Assembly: GCA_050296515.1 (NCBI GenBank)
Contig: JBNKRJ010000012.1
Span: 25,779 to 89,778 of the forward strand
Direction of reading: 5' to 3'
Source of the DNA: NBLH01 sp050296515
GTDB lineage: Bacteria; Bacteroidota; Bacteroidia; Bacteroidales; NBLH01
Length of the DNA: 64,000 bases
Positions 8,139-16,745 of this stretch are shown in pieces (the first letter of the stretch is position 1; every line of letters starts with the position of its first letter). Both the position numbers and the translations under genes were made by a program. The notes beneath the pieces are model-generated. The model was given only the letters and a program-made list of their open reading frames with translations, searched no databases and was not told where the DNA came from.

Positions 8139-9950
8139 ATGGAAGTAAAACGTACTTTTGACATTGTAGCACAGATGCACGAAAAATTCAACCGTGACGA
8201 TGCACTCGCTGTTAAACGAAATGGTAAGTGGGATAAGTACAGCACCAACGAATACAAAGAACATGTCGACGGCTTTAGCTATGGTCTTTTAGAGCTGGGT
8301 TTCAAAAAAGGAGATAAAATAGCAACAGTATCGAACAATCGTCCCGAATGGAATATGGTAGACATGGGAATTGGTCAGGTTGGTGGTGTACATGTGCCAA
8401 TTTATCCAAATATCAGCGAAGAAGAATATACGCATATTTTAGGTCATTCTGACGCAAAATTCCTGATTCTCTCATCAAAGGAACTATATGATAAGATAAA
8501 ACCGGTTGCAGATAAGATTGAGAATATTCAAAAGGTATTCACCTATGATCAACTTTCAGGAATTCCCAACTGGATGGAAATTGTACGCCTCGGTAGAGAG
8601 AACAAAGAAAAACATACAGAAGAACTCGAAAAAATTAAAGAAAGTGTTGATGCAAATGATCTGTTTTCTATCATCTATACCTCTGGAACGACAGGTGTTT
8701 CAAAAGGGGTAATGCTTAGTCATACTAATTTTATCAGTAACGTACTAGCCTCCAAGCACATACTACCTCTCGACCCCAACGATAAGGTTTTGAGTTTTTT
8801 ACCACTTTGCCATGTATTTGAACGAATGGTAAATTACTTATACCAATACAGTGGCAACCCTATTTATTATGCAGAAAGCATCGATACTATTGGTGAAAAC
8901 ATCAAAGAAGTTCAGCCACATGGTTTTGCAAGCGTGCCCAGGGTAATTGAAAAGCTATACGACAAAATCATCATGAAGGGCAAGGAACTTAAAGGAATCA
9001 AAAAAAGTTTATTCTTTTGGGCTGTTAGCCTTGGATTAAAATATGAATTAAACAATGCTAATGGCTGGTTGTACAACCAAAAACTCAAAATTGCTAACAA
9101 ACTGATTTTCAGCAAATGGAGAGAAGCTCTGGGAGGTAAAGTCAAATTAATCATCTCTGGTGGTGCGGCATTGCAGCCACGTTTGGCAAGAGTGTTTTGT
9201 GCTGCAAATTTAATTATCCAGGAAGGATATGGTCTAACAGAAACCTCACCTGTTATTGCGGTTAATAAACGTCATTATCCTGATATGAAATTTGGAACAG
9301 TCGGTCCTGTTTTAGGCAATATTGAAGTTAAAATTGCCGATGACGGAGAAATTTTAATGAAAGGCCCAAGCTTAATGCTGGGTTATTACAAAAATCCTGA
9401 AAAAACTAAAGAAGTAATTGACGAAGAAGGATGGTTTCATACCGGAGATATTGGAGTACTTCATGAAAGGAACATTTTACAGATAACAGATCGTAAAAAA
9501 GAGATGTTTAAGCTTTCAACAGGAAAATATGTGGCTCCGCAAGTGGTTGAAAATAAGTTCAAGGAGTCACCATTTATCGAGCAAATTATGGTAGTTGGAG
9601 AAAGTGAAAAATATGCTGCTGCAATTATTTGCCCTTCATTTGAGTATTTGCACGACTGGTGCTCGCTGCACAACATTAAATATCGCGACAATAAAGATTT
9701 GATTCAAGTACCGAAGGTAATAGAACGGTTCCAGCGAGAAATAGACGTTTTTAATCAGCATCTTGGTCGACATGAGCAGCTTAAGAAATTTGAATTAACT
9801 TGCCAGGAATGGCTACCCGAAACCGGAGAGTTGTCTCCTACTCTTAAGCTTAAAAGACGGTTTTTAAAAGAGAAATACAGGATTAAATTTGAACGCTTAT
9901 ACAGAGAAACTGATGATTCAGGCCATGTTGGCCAACCTTCAAACGCATAA
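8139..9950 (+). CDS. Long-chain acyl-CoA synthetase (AMP-forming)
   Basis: This enzyme activates a fatty acid with ATP to an acyl-adenylate and then to acyl-CoA. The 603 residues carry the AMP-binding motif YTSGTTGVSKGVMLSH (about residue 180), GYGLTETSP (about 363), GWFHTGDIG (about 430) and the DRKKEMFKLSTGKYVAP hinge region. It resembles the long bacterial FACL/FadD15-type synthetases. A conserved DNDGW-like segment (FHWVDRK) is replaced here by TGDIGVLHERNI, as in these relatives. It stands alone, with a terminator-like hairpin 12 bases after the stop. Confidence 0.93.
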   Translation: MEVKRTFDIVAQMHEKFNRDDALAVKRNGKWDKYSTNEYKEHVDGFSYGLLELGFKKGDKIATVSNNRPEWNMVDMGIGQVGGVHVPIYPNISEEEYTHILGHSDAKFLILSSKELYDKIKPVADKIENIQKVFTYDQLSGIPNWMEIVRLGRENKEKHTEELEKIKESVDANDLFSIIYTSGTTGVSKGVMLSHTNFISNVLASKHILPLDPNDKVLSFLPLCHVFERMVNYLYQYSGNPIYYAESIDTIGENIKEVQPHGFASVPRVIEKLYDKIIMKGKELKGIKKSLFFWAVSLGLKYELNNANGWLYNQKLKIANKLIFSKWREALGGKVKLIISGGAALQPRLARVFCAANLIIQEGYGLTETSPVIAVNKRHYPDMKFGTVGPVLGNIEVKIADDGEILMKGPSLMLGYYKNPEKTKEVIDEEGWFHTGDIGVLHERNILQITDRKKEMFKLSTGKYVAPQVVENKFKESPFIEQIMVVGESEKYAAAIICPSFEYLHDWCSLHNIKYRDNKDLIQVPKVIERFQREIDVFNQHLGRHEQLKKFELTCQEWLPETGELSPTLKLKRRFLKEKYRIKFERLYRETDDSGHVGQPSNA

Positions 9951-9961
9951 CATACCAAAAT

Positions 9962-9988
9962 AAAACCTGTCAGGTTTTTGTTTTTTTT
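9962..9988 (+). terminator. Rho-independent terminator after acyl-CoA synthetase
   Basis: AAAACCT-GTC-AGGTTTT forms a short hairpin followed directly by a T tract. A reverse-complement copy of the same 15-mer lies at 10031-10045. Confidence 0.6.
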
Positions 9989-10030
9989 AATTGCTTGACT
10001 GCAGAAAAGTTTTCAATCATGCATTAAATT

Positions 10031-10047
10031 AAACCTGACAGGTTTTT
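10031..10047. repeat. Second copy of the AAACCTG palindrome
   Basis: AAACCTGACAGGTTT is the exact reverse complement of the 15-mer at 9963-9977. The pair could also fold against each other across 53 bases. Palindromes of this kind recur in many Bacteroidota intergenic regions. Confidence 0.5.
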
Positions 10048-10144
10048 GTCAAAAAATTTGATTTACCTCTTTCTTCCACCAATCTTTTTTACCAACATTC
10101 CCTATTTCTTTATCAACAATAGGTTTTTGCAGCTGGAATTTTGC

Positions 10145-10152
10145 TAACTTTG
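10145..10152 (+). promoter_or_regulatory. Candidate -7 promoter element for rhomboid gene
   Basis: TAACTTTG fits TAnnTTTG, 32 bases before the ATG. A TTTG at 10126-10129 is a possible -33 element, but the 15-base spacing is short. Confidence 0.4.
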
Positions 10153-10184
10153 CAAATTGTTAAGTTAATTACTATTTTTGTTAA

Positions 10185-10793
10185 ATGAGTATAACATTAT
10201 TCATAATAATATTTACAGCACTAATTTCAATTACAGCTTTTAGTAACCGAGAAGTGTTCGATAAACTAAAGCTGAACCCATATATGATTGTTAAGCGAAA
10301 AGAGTACTTCAGAATATTGGGTCATGCAGTCATTCACGTTGATTGGACTCATCTGATTTTCAACATGATAACCTTGTATTTTTTTGGAGAATATGTTGAA
10401 GAAGCTATGAAAGTTATTTTTGGCTATGGAAAGCTTGTTTTTATAATGATGTATGTTTTGGCAGCAATTGTTTCCTCATTGCCTTCCATTGCAAAGCACA
10501 AGAATGATCATTGGTACAATTCGGTTGGTGCTTCCGGAGCAGTATCTGCAATTCTTTTTGCAGGGATTTTATTAAATCCCAACATGAAAATGATAGTTTT
10601 CCCTATACCTATCCCACTTCCTGGGTATATTTTAGGTTTAGGATACCTTATATTTTCACATTTTATGAGTAAGAAAAATGCAGACAATATAAATCACGAT
10701 GCGCACATAACTGGTGCTATTTTTGGATTTTTGTTTCCTTTGATTCTGGAACCAAAGTTATTTAGCCTTTTCATTGATAATCTTGGAGGATAA
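10185..10793 (+). CDS. Rhomboid-family intramembrane serine protease
   Basis: This 202-residue, six-segment membrane protein cleaves transmembrane substrates inside the bilayer. The catalytic serine is in SVGASGAVSA (about S117), and the partner histidine is in NHDAHITGAIFGF (about H174). The HLIFNMITLYFFGEYVE region matches the conserved L1 loop HxxxN motif. It starts 32 bases after a promoter-like element and is followed within 12 bases by a HAD phosphatase, so the two are probably co-transcribed. Confidence 0.92.
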   Translation: MSITLFIIIFTALISITAFSNREVFDKLKLNPYMIVKRKEYFRILGHAVIHVDWTHLIFNMITLYFFGEYVEEAMKVIFGYGKLVFIMMYVLAAIVSSLPSIAKHKNDHWYNSVGASGAVSAILFAGILLNPNMKMIVFPIPIPLPGYILGLGYLIFSHFMSKKNADNINHDAHITGAIFGFLFPLILEPKLFSLFIDNLGG

Positions 10794-10804
10794 AAGTTAA
10801 AAAA

Positions 10805-11314
10805 TTGAGTAAAAACAAAACCATATTTCTCGATCGAGATGGTGTTATTAACGATAACTCGGTAGCTTATTATGTGTATAAAGCCGAGGATTTTATAATT
10901 AATCCCGGAGTGATTGAAAGCTTAAAATCATTTCAATCAAAAGGTTATCAGTTAATTGTACTAACAAACCAAGGAGGAATCGCAAAGAAACAATATGATA
11001 ATCAGGATGTTGAATTATTAAACAGACGTCTTGAAGAAGAATTAAATAATGAAGGAATTAAGTTAAAAGATATATTATATTGCCCCCATCATTCAGATAT
11101 TTCAAAATGTCTGTGCAGAAAACCAGGCACTCTTCTATTTGAAAAAGCAATTGCAAAATACAATGTGGATACTTCTGCATCTTTTATGATTGGTGATTCT
11201 GAAAGAGACATTGTGGCATCTGAAAAAGTAGGGGTAAAAGGAATTAAAGTAGAAGCAAATAATAATTTATTTGAAGCAATAAGAAAAACAGAGTTTTCGT
11301 ATTTAGTTGATTAA
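10805..11314 (+). CDS. HAD-IIIA phosphatase, GmhB-like
   Basis: This 169-residue HAD-superfamily phosphatase resembles D-glycero-D-manno-heptose-1,7-bisphosphate 7-phosphatase. Motif I is FLDRDGVIN, motif II is VLTNQGG, and motif III/IV appear in RKPGTLLFEKA and MIGDSERDI. The zinc-loop residues CPHHSDISKCLCRKPG, a hallmark of GmhB/HisB-type enzymes, are present. A role in heptose supply for lipopolysaccharide is likely, but the substrate is inferred. Start is the TTG at 10805, giving MSKNKTIFLDRDG. Confidence 0.85.
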   Translation: MSKNKTIFLDRDGVINDNSVAYYVYKAEDFIINPGVIESLKSFQSKGYQLIVLTNQGGIAKKQYDNQDVELLNRRLEEELNNEGIKLKDILYCPHHSDISKCLCRKPGTLLFEKAIAKYNVDTSASFMIGDSERDIVASEKVGVKGIKVEANNNLFEAIRKTEFSYLVD

Positions 11315-11334
11315 TAAATTAAAACAAAGGAAAG

Positions 11335-12216
11335 ATGGGCAGTGAAGGATTCATAAGCTATAATGGCCAAATTATCCACAAGGATGAACTAAGGTTGGAT
11401 CTAAACAACCGTGCATTTCAGTATGGAGATGGACTTTTTGAAACCATGCATGCGTCTGGCAATAAAGTGCAATTTTTTTACGAACACATGGAACGCCTCA
11501 TACGAAGCATGAAAGTGTTGAAAATGGAAATCCCTGTTAGGTTTACCATTGACACCATGGGTCTTCAGAAAGAGATTTCGAAAATACTGAATAAAAACAA
11601 GCTCTTTAAAGGAGCCAGAATAAGAATGACTGTTTTTAGAGAGACTGGTGGCTTTTATAGCCCAGAATCAAATGAAACAGAATATATCATAGAAAGTAGT
11701 CCTTTAACTTCCGATGTTTATGAATTTAATCAAAAAGGCTTACTGATAGATATTTACGAAGAGCAATTAAAACCAATCAATAGCCTGGCTTCGGTAAAGC
11801 TCACAAGCTCTATCTTTTTTGTATTGGCCGGCATATTCAAAAAAGAAAATGGCCTCGATGAATGCCTCATTCTTAACACAAAAGGCAATATCATTGAAGG
11901 AATTAGTTCCAATATCTTTTTGGTTAAAGAAAACATTATCTCAACTCCTTCATTACGAGAAGGTTGCCTACCCGGAATCATGCGTCAAAAAGTAATTGAA
12001 CTGGCAAGAAGGAACAGGTTTATTATACAGGACGAGCAACCTATTAAAATTCAGGACATTATGGCTGCTGATGAAATATTTTTCACAAATGCTGTTAAAG
12101 GGATACAATGGGTTGTTGGTTTTAAACAAAGAAGGTTTTATAATAAGGTAGCGAAAACTCTTTCCGATGCTCTCAATCAGCAACAATTTCCCATGTTAAT
12201 TGCAAAGAGCGCATAA
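11335..12216 (+). CDS. Class IV PLP aminotransferase/lyase
   Basis: This 293-residue enzyme belongs to the branched-chain aminotransferase/aminodeoxychorismate lyase fold. Features are RAFQYGDGLFET near the N-terminus, the PLP lysine in LASVKLTSS, and the phosphate-binding ISSNIFLV and PGIMRQKVIELA segments. The short N-terminus and FFTNAVKGIQWV resemble PabC-like lyases and D-amino acid aminotransferases, so I cannot settle the substrate. It follows the HAD gene by 20 bases. Confidence 0.88.
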   Translation: MGSEGFISYNGQIIHKDELRLDLNNRAFQYGDGLFETMHASGNKVQFFYEHMERLIRSMKVLKMEIPVRFTIDTMGLQKEISKILNKNKLFKGARIRMTVFRETGGFYSPESNETEYIIESSPLTSDVYEFNQKGLLIDIYEEQLKPINSLASVKLTSSIFFVLAGIFKKENGLDECLILNTKGNIIEGISSNIFLVKENIISTPSLREGCLPGIMRQKVIELARRNRFIIQDEQPIKIQDIMAADEIFFTNAVKGIQWVVGFKQRRFYNKVAKTLSDALNQQQFPMLIAKSA

Positions 12217-12230
12217 TAAATAAGCTAAAA

Positions 12231-12767
12231 ATGAATAAAATGATTCATGCTATCCGATATTTGATTATTTTACTCGTAATATTTGTGTATTCAGAAAATT
12301 TTTATGCACAGAAAAAGGATAGTACATTCACAGCTCATAATACTTTCTACGGAGGTTTTGCTAATGAAGGAGCTATTTATTCAGTTAATTACGATAGAAT
12401 CTTTAGCCAAAACAACAAGCTGGCCTGGAGCTATCGAATAGGCTTTTCAATACTTAAAAACGCAATAGCTATGCCCGTTGGAATCAACATGTTTACAGGA
12501 AAAGGTAATTCTCATGCGGAGTTTAGCTTTACTGTAATTCCTTACGTTGATAAATACCGAAGTTTTTTAAGTTCTGATGACTTATCAGACAAATACATCT
12601 ATCTGATTCCTGGAATAGGATATCGATTTCAGAAACCCCAAGGAGGTATTTTTTTCAAAGCATTAGTCTCGCCAACAGTTTTTCTCGACCCTCCTTCAAG
12701 TAACTTTTGGAAGATGGATCCAAAACTTAAGTTTTTGGCACATGTGGGAATTGGTTACTCATTTTAA
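12231..12767 (+). CDS. Predicted outer-membrane or secreted protein, unknown family
   Basis: This 178-residue protein has a signal peptide (hydrophobic residues about 8-22, probable cleavage after YAQ). The rest has alternating polar/aromatic strands (NTFYGGFANEGAIYSVNYDR, FKALVSPTVFL) and ends in VGIGYSF, a terminal aromatic typical of outer-membrane beta-barrels. The family is not recognised. It starts 14 bases after the aminotransferase stop. Confidence 0.65.
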   Translation: MNKMIHAIRYLIILLVIFVYSENFYAQKKDSTFTAHNTFYGGFANEGAIYSVNYDRIFSQNNKLAWSYRIGFSILKNAIAMPVGINMFTGKGNSHAEFSFTVIPYVDKYRSFLSSDDLSDKYIYLIPGIGYRFQKPQGGIFFKALVSPTVFLDPPSSNFWKMDPKLKFLAHVGIGYSF

Positions 12768-12842
12768 ATTTTAATGATGGCTTATTTCAAAATAGAGAGA
12801 AGCAATTTATTTTAGAAATTCTACTTTCATTTACAATATCTC

Positions 12843-12874
12843 TTTGAGTAATCGATCTTTTGACCTTATATTTG
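12843..12874 (+). promoter_or_regulatory. Bacteroidota-type promoter for the DUF819 gene
   Basis: TTTG at 12843-12846 and TATATTTG at 12867-12874 are separated by 20 bases, a full match to the -33/-7 consensus of the Bacteroidota primary sigma factor. The start codon is 24 bases downstream. Confidence 0.7.
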
Positions 12875-12898
12875 CCCCTTTGTAAAAAAGTTAACATT

Positions 12899-14062
12899 AT
12901 GAATTCTATTATAGCACCCGATAATCATTTAGTTTTATTCGCAATTATAGTTGCAGCAGCAGCATTTGGTATTTATTCCGAACATAAAAAGTGGTTTGGT
13001 AAATTATCTGGAATTTTAGTCACCATGATTTCCATGTCCATTTTATCAATGGCAGGGATCACTCCGGTTGCCTCAGATCCAAACATTAAAGTGGCTGCTT
13101 ATGATATTGTATTTTCTTACTTTATTCCTATAGCAATTCCAATGCTTCTCTTTAGTTCAAATATTATAAAAATTATCAAAGAGAGTGGAAAACTATTACT
13201 GGCGTATATTTTGGGTGCAATTGGTGTGATATTAGGTAGCTTTCTTGCTTATGCATTAATTGATTTAGGAAATGAATCTGGTAAAACAGCTGGCGTTATC
13301 TGCGCAACACTGATAGGCGGAAGTGTTAATTTTATCGCTACTGCAGAAATTCTAAATTTTAGTACTCATCCTCTCTTTACAGCTACAATTGCAGTGGATA
13401 ATTTTGTTGCAAACTTGTATGTCCTTTTTCTTTTCTTAGTTCCATCATTAGGCTTTCTTTCCCGCTTTTTTGTAAAGCCTAAAGAAGAAAATAGGCAGGA
13501 AAGGAATTCTGTTGAGAAAAAAACATTCCCTATCACCACGGAGCGAATTGCAGTTTCCATTTTTATTTCTGTTTTGATTGCAGCACTCGGCAATGTAATA
13601 GCAGATTATTTGCAAAATGTTATCCAAACGGATTTAAGCCTAAGTATACTGACAATCACTGTTTTAGCACTACTTGTAGCCAATCTGTTCCCAAAGAACT
13701 TTAAACAGCTCGAAAACACCTCATTTTCAATTGGATTATGGATGATGTATATTTTTCTGGCTGTAATTGGGGCAGCAACTAATCTACAAGCGATTTTAGG
13801 AATTGGCCCAATGGTTCTGCTCTTCTATTTAGTCATAATGATATTCCATTTAGTATTAATGCTGGCATTAGCTAAACTTTTCAAACTCGATGTATACGAA
13901 GTAGTTATTTCGTCAGCTGCAAATATTATGGGACCATCTGTTGCAGCACCTATGGCTGCTTCAATGGGACAAAAAAACCTGGTTACTCCAGGAATTTTGG
14001 TCGGTATACTCGGATACATCATAGGTACATTTATAGGAGTATCCATTGCCCTTCTTCTTTAA
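12899..14062 (+). CDS. DUF819-family multi-pass membrane protein
   Basis: This 387-residue protein has about ten hydrophobic segments and family-like sequences such as DIVFSYFIPIAIPMLLFSSN, ATLIGGSVNFIATAE and SAANIMGPSVAAPMAASMG. It is an integral inner-membrane protein of the DUF819 (YjcL-like) family, probably a transporter of unknown substrate. The ATG at 12899 follows the promoter; an earlier in-frame ATG at 12860 would lie upstream of it. Confidence 0.85.
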   Translation: MNSIIAPDNHLVLFAIIVAAAAFGIYSEHKKWFGKLSGILVTMISMSILSMAGITPVASDPNIKVAAYDIVFSYFIPIAIPMLLFSSNIIKIIKESGKLLLAYILGAIGVILGSFLAYALIDLGNESGKTAGVICATLIGGSVNFIATAEILNFSTHPLFTATIAVDNFVANLYVLFLFLVPSLGFLSRFFVKPKEENRQERNSVEKKTFPITTERIAVSIFISVLIAALGNVIADYLQNVIQTDLSLSILTITVLALLVANLFPKNFKQLENTSFSIGLWMMYIFLAVIGAATNLQAILGIGPMVLLFYLVIMIFHLVLMLALAKLFKLDVYEVVISSAANIMGPSVAAPMAASMGQKNLVTPGILVGILGYIIGTFIGVSIALLL

Positions 14063-14123
14063 CGATGAAATTTATCATTAAATATAGTCTGTCATTATAT
14101 TTTAGCTTATAAGGTCATTTTCT

Positions 14124-14131
14124 TACATTTG
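14124..14131 (+). promoter_or_regulatory. Candidate -7 promoter element
   Basis: TACATTTG matches TAnnTTTG, 33 bases before the AGCS symporter ATG. Confidence 0.45.
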
Positions 14132-14164
14132 TCACTTTGTTCTTAAATAAAGTAACACTCAGAT

Positions 14165-15898
14165 ATGAGCTTAAGCAAGATTCTGCAAACAATAGATAAC
14201 AATATTGGTGGTTCACAATGGTTTGTTTACCTACTATTGGGCACTGGCCTTTTCTTTACGGTATACCTGAAATTTCCGCAAATAAGGTATTTCAAACATG
14301 CTATAAAAATTGTGAAAGGTAAATTTGACAAAGAAGGAGACAAAGGGGATGCCTCTCATTTTCAAGCACTTGCAACAGCACTTTCAGGAACAGTAGGTAC
14401 TGGGAATATTGCTGGCGTTGCTTTCGCAATTTACCTGGGAGGACCTGGGGCTTTATTCTGGATGCTGATGACTGCTATGCTTGGTATGACAACCAAGTTT
14501 GTTGAAGTAACCTTATCTCACAAATATCGGGAAACTGCAGAAGATGGCTCTATTTCGGGAGGTCCCATGTATTATATGAAAAATGCTGACTTTAGGTTGT
14601 TCGGTAAGAAACTAAACCTAAAATGGCTGGCAGTTTTATTTGCAATTGCAACAGTTTTTTCATCCTTTGGTACAGGAAACTTGCCACAGATAAATAGCAT
14701 CTCAAACTCAATGGAATCAACTTTTGGTATTGAAACCTATATCACAGGTGCTGTTTTAGCAGTTTTACTTGCTTTTGTTATTATTGGAGGTATCAGGCGA
14801 ATTGCAAAAGTTACAGAAAAACTGGTGCCAGCAATGGCCATTATTTATTTCATCGGTGCTATTTCCGTAATCCTCTATAATTATGAGAATATTATTCCAT
14901 CCTTTGTATCAATTTTCGCAGACGTTTTCACAGGCACAGCAGCAGTAGGAGGTTTCCTGGGTGCAAGTTTTGCTTATGCATTTAACAGAGGCGTAAACAG
15001 AGGACTATTCTCCAACGAAGCCGGACAAGGTTCTGCCCCAATTGCACACGCCGCTGCCAGAACACATCAGCCAGTTTCTGAAGGCATGGTTGCTATTTTA
15101 GAACCTTTTATTGATACCATTATTATCTGTTCGTTAACAGGTCTGGTTTTATTATCATCAGGTACCTGGCACGAAAAGCATGAAAATACGTTTCAACATG
15201 CCGACATGTTTATCTTAGATAAAAAATTGTCAGAAAAAAAAGAAAAAGATAAAACAGCCTTGGTTGAGCATATTAGAGGAAGAGACACCATTCCTTTGTT
15301 TTCAGGTGAATTAAAAGTGAAGAAGGGCGAAATTAAGAAACATGTTACTGTAATTCATGCACGATCTTTCGCTGAAGATGTGTTGGTTTATTATGATGAT
15401 ACCCTTTTTTCAGGAAAAATAAATATAAAAGATGGAAAGCTGGCTGAAGAACAGCAAGATGGGAGAAAGGAAGAACTTTTTGAATTTACCGGAAAATCTT
15501 TGGTTCATAGTGCTCCATTAACAGCTATTGCGTTTAAACGTGGGTTCTTTGGGGATTTTGGTCAGTACATTGTTTCCATAGGTCTTCTCTTATTTGCATT
15601 TTCAACCGCCATATCATGGTCATATTACGGAGGCAGGGCTATTACATTTTTATTTGGATCAAAGGGTGTAATTTATTACAGAATTGTATACGTAATAGGT
15701 TTCTTTATTGCTTCTTTTGTTGACACCACCATTGTTTGGATCTTCTCAGGTATAACAATTGCCTTTATGACCATTCCAAACTTATTCGGGATACTGATGT
15801 TAAGAAAAGACATGAAAAATACTGTTAAAAAATACTGGATTGATTTTAGTGCTGAACATCCAGACATTAAAATCCCAGAGAAAATAAGCGAAAAATAA
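14165..15898 (+). CDS. AGCS-family sodium:alanine/glycine symporter with an extra domain
   Basis: This is an inner-membrane amino acid:cation symporter. The N-terminal part carries the family signature GTVGTGNIAGVAFAIYLGGP followed by FWMLMTAMLGMTTKFVE, and NRGLFSNEAGQGSAPIAHAA is also present. At 577 residues it is about 120 longer than usual. The excess is a soluble, charged stretch of roughly residues 335-455, starting near WHEKHENTFQHADMF, between two late membrane segments. The final part (GQYIVSIGLLLFAFSTAISW) returns to the family pattern. The insert is in frame and has no membrane segments, so it should form an extra loop or domain. Confidence 0.9.
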   Translation: MSLSKILQTIDNNIGGSQWFVYLLLGTGLFFTVYLKFPQIRYFKHAIKIVKGKFDKEGDKGDASHFQALATALSGTVGTGNIAGVAFAIYLGGPGALFWMLMTAMLGMTTKFVEVTLSHKYRETAEDGSISGGPMYYMKNADFRLFGKKLNLKWLAVLFAIATVFSSFGTGNLPQINSISNSMESTFGIETYITGAVLAVLLAFVIIGGIRRIAKVTEKLVPAMAIIYFIGAISVILYNYENIIPSFVSIFADVFTGTAAVGGFLGASFAYAFNRGVNRGLFSNEAGQGSAPIAHAAARTHQPVSEGMVAILEPFIDTIIICSLTGLVLLSSGTWHEKHENTFQHADMFILDKKLSEKKEKDKTALVEHIRGRDTIPLFSGELKVKKGEIKKHVTVIHARSFAEDVLVYYDDTLFSGKINIKDGKLAEEQQDGRKEELFEFTGKSLVHSAPLTAIAFKRGFFGDFGQYIVSIGLLLFAFSTAISWSYYGGRAITFLFGSKGVIYYRIVYVIGFFIASFVDTTIVWIFSGITIAFMTIPNLFGILMLRKDMKNTVKKYWIDFSAEHPDIKIPEKISEK

Positions 15899-16023
15899 GG
15901 CTGCTTTTAAGAAGCTGGTTATTAATAAAATACAAAGAAAAAGCAGGTTGTTATTTGAATAATCTGCTTTCTTTAATAAAAAACGCTGACTTTATTCACA
16001 TCCTCAAAAATCGAATAAGCAAA

Positions 16024-16638
16024 ATGAACGTAAAAGAAAAAGTAAAAAACTATTTAAATAAAAAGTCAAAATGGGGCATTGCCTCCGATGTTTTCTTTGT
16101 TGGAATACTTATAGCTTTCTTAATTCCGCAAAGCAGGCTACAACTTGGGGCATGGGTGAATCAAATAAAAATGTTGTTTGTTTCACCAGTAACTGTTGAT
16201 GAAGAAAATACACATACTCTATCTGCTGATGCCTATGAAATGGAGTTTCAGGATTTAAATGGAAATAAGATTGATGTATCAAACCTTAAAGGAAAAGTGA
16301 TTGTCCTAAATTTATGGGCAACATGGTGTCCTCCTTGTGTTGCAGAAATGCCAAGCATCCAGAAATTATATGAAAAATACAAGGACAGTGATCAAGTTGC
16401 ATTTCTAATTGTAAGCAATGAAGAATCTGCTCCGGTTGAAAAATTCATAAAAAAGAAAGGATATACATTTCCTGTGTATATAAATAAATTCAGAATGCCT
16501 GACGACTTCGCAACAAACAGTATTCCAACCACTTTTGTAATTTCAAAGGATGAAAAAATAGTTGTAAGAGAAGTAGGTGCTTCTGACTGGGCAAGCGAAA
16601 ACATGTTTCAGATTATGGATAAGCTAATTGCTGATTAA
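16024..16638 (+). CDS. TlpA/ResA-like membrane-anchored thioredoxin
   Basis: This 204-residue protein has one N-terminal membrane anchor (VFFVGILIAFLIP) and a periplasmic thioredoxin-fold domain with NLWATWCPPCVAEMPS, whose CPPC is the redox centre. SIPTTFVISKDEKI holds the cis-proline. It probably reduces disulfides in the periplasm. I use the ATG at 16024; an in-frame TTG at 15955 would add a basic leader with no clear function. Confidence 0.88.
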   Translation: MNVKEKVKNYLNKKSKWGIASDVFFVGILIAFLIPQSRLQLGAWVNQIKMLFVSPVTVDEENTHTLSADAYEMEFQDLNGNKIDVSNLKGKVIVLNLWATWCPPCVAEMPSIQKLYEKYKDSDQVAFLIVSNEESAPVEKFIKKKGYTFPVYINKFRMPDDFATNSIPTTFVISKDEKIVVREVGASDWASENMFQIMDKLIAD

Positions 16639-16745
16639 GCACAGAGCATAAAGCCAACCGCTAATAGCCAGAAGCTAAAAGCCAATAATCAAAAGCTGTA
16701 CAACAGCATAATTTTTAAGGAAAAGAGCAACAGATAAAAAAAACC

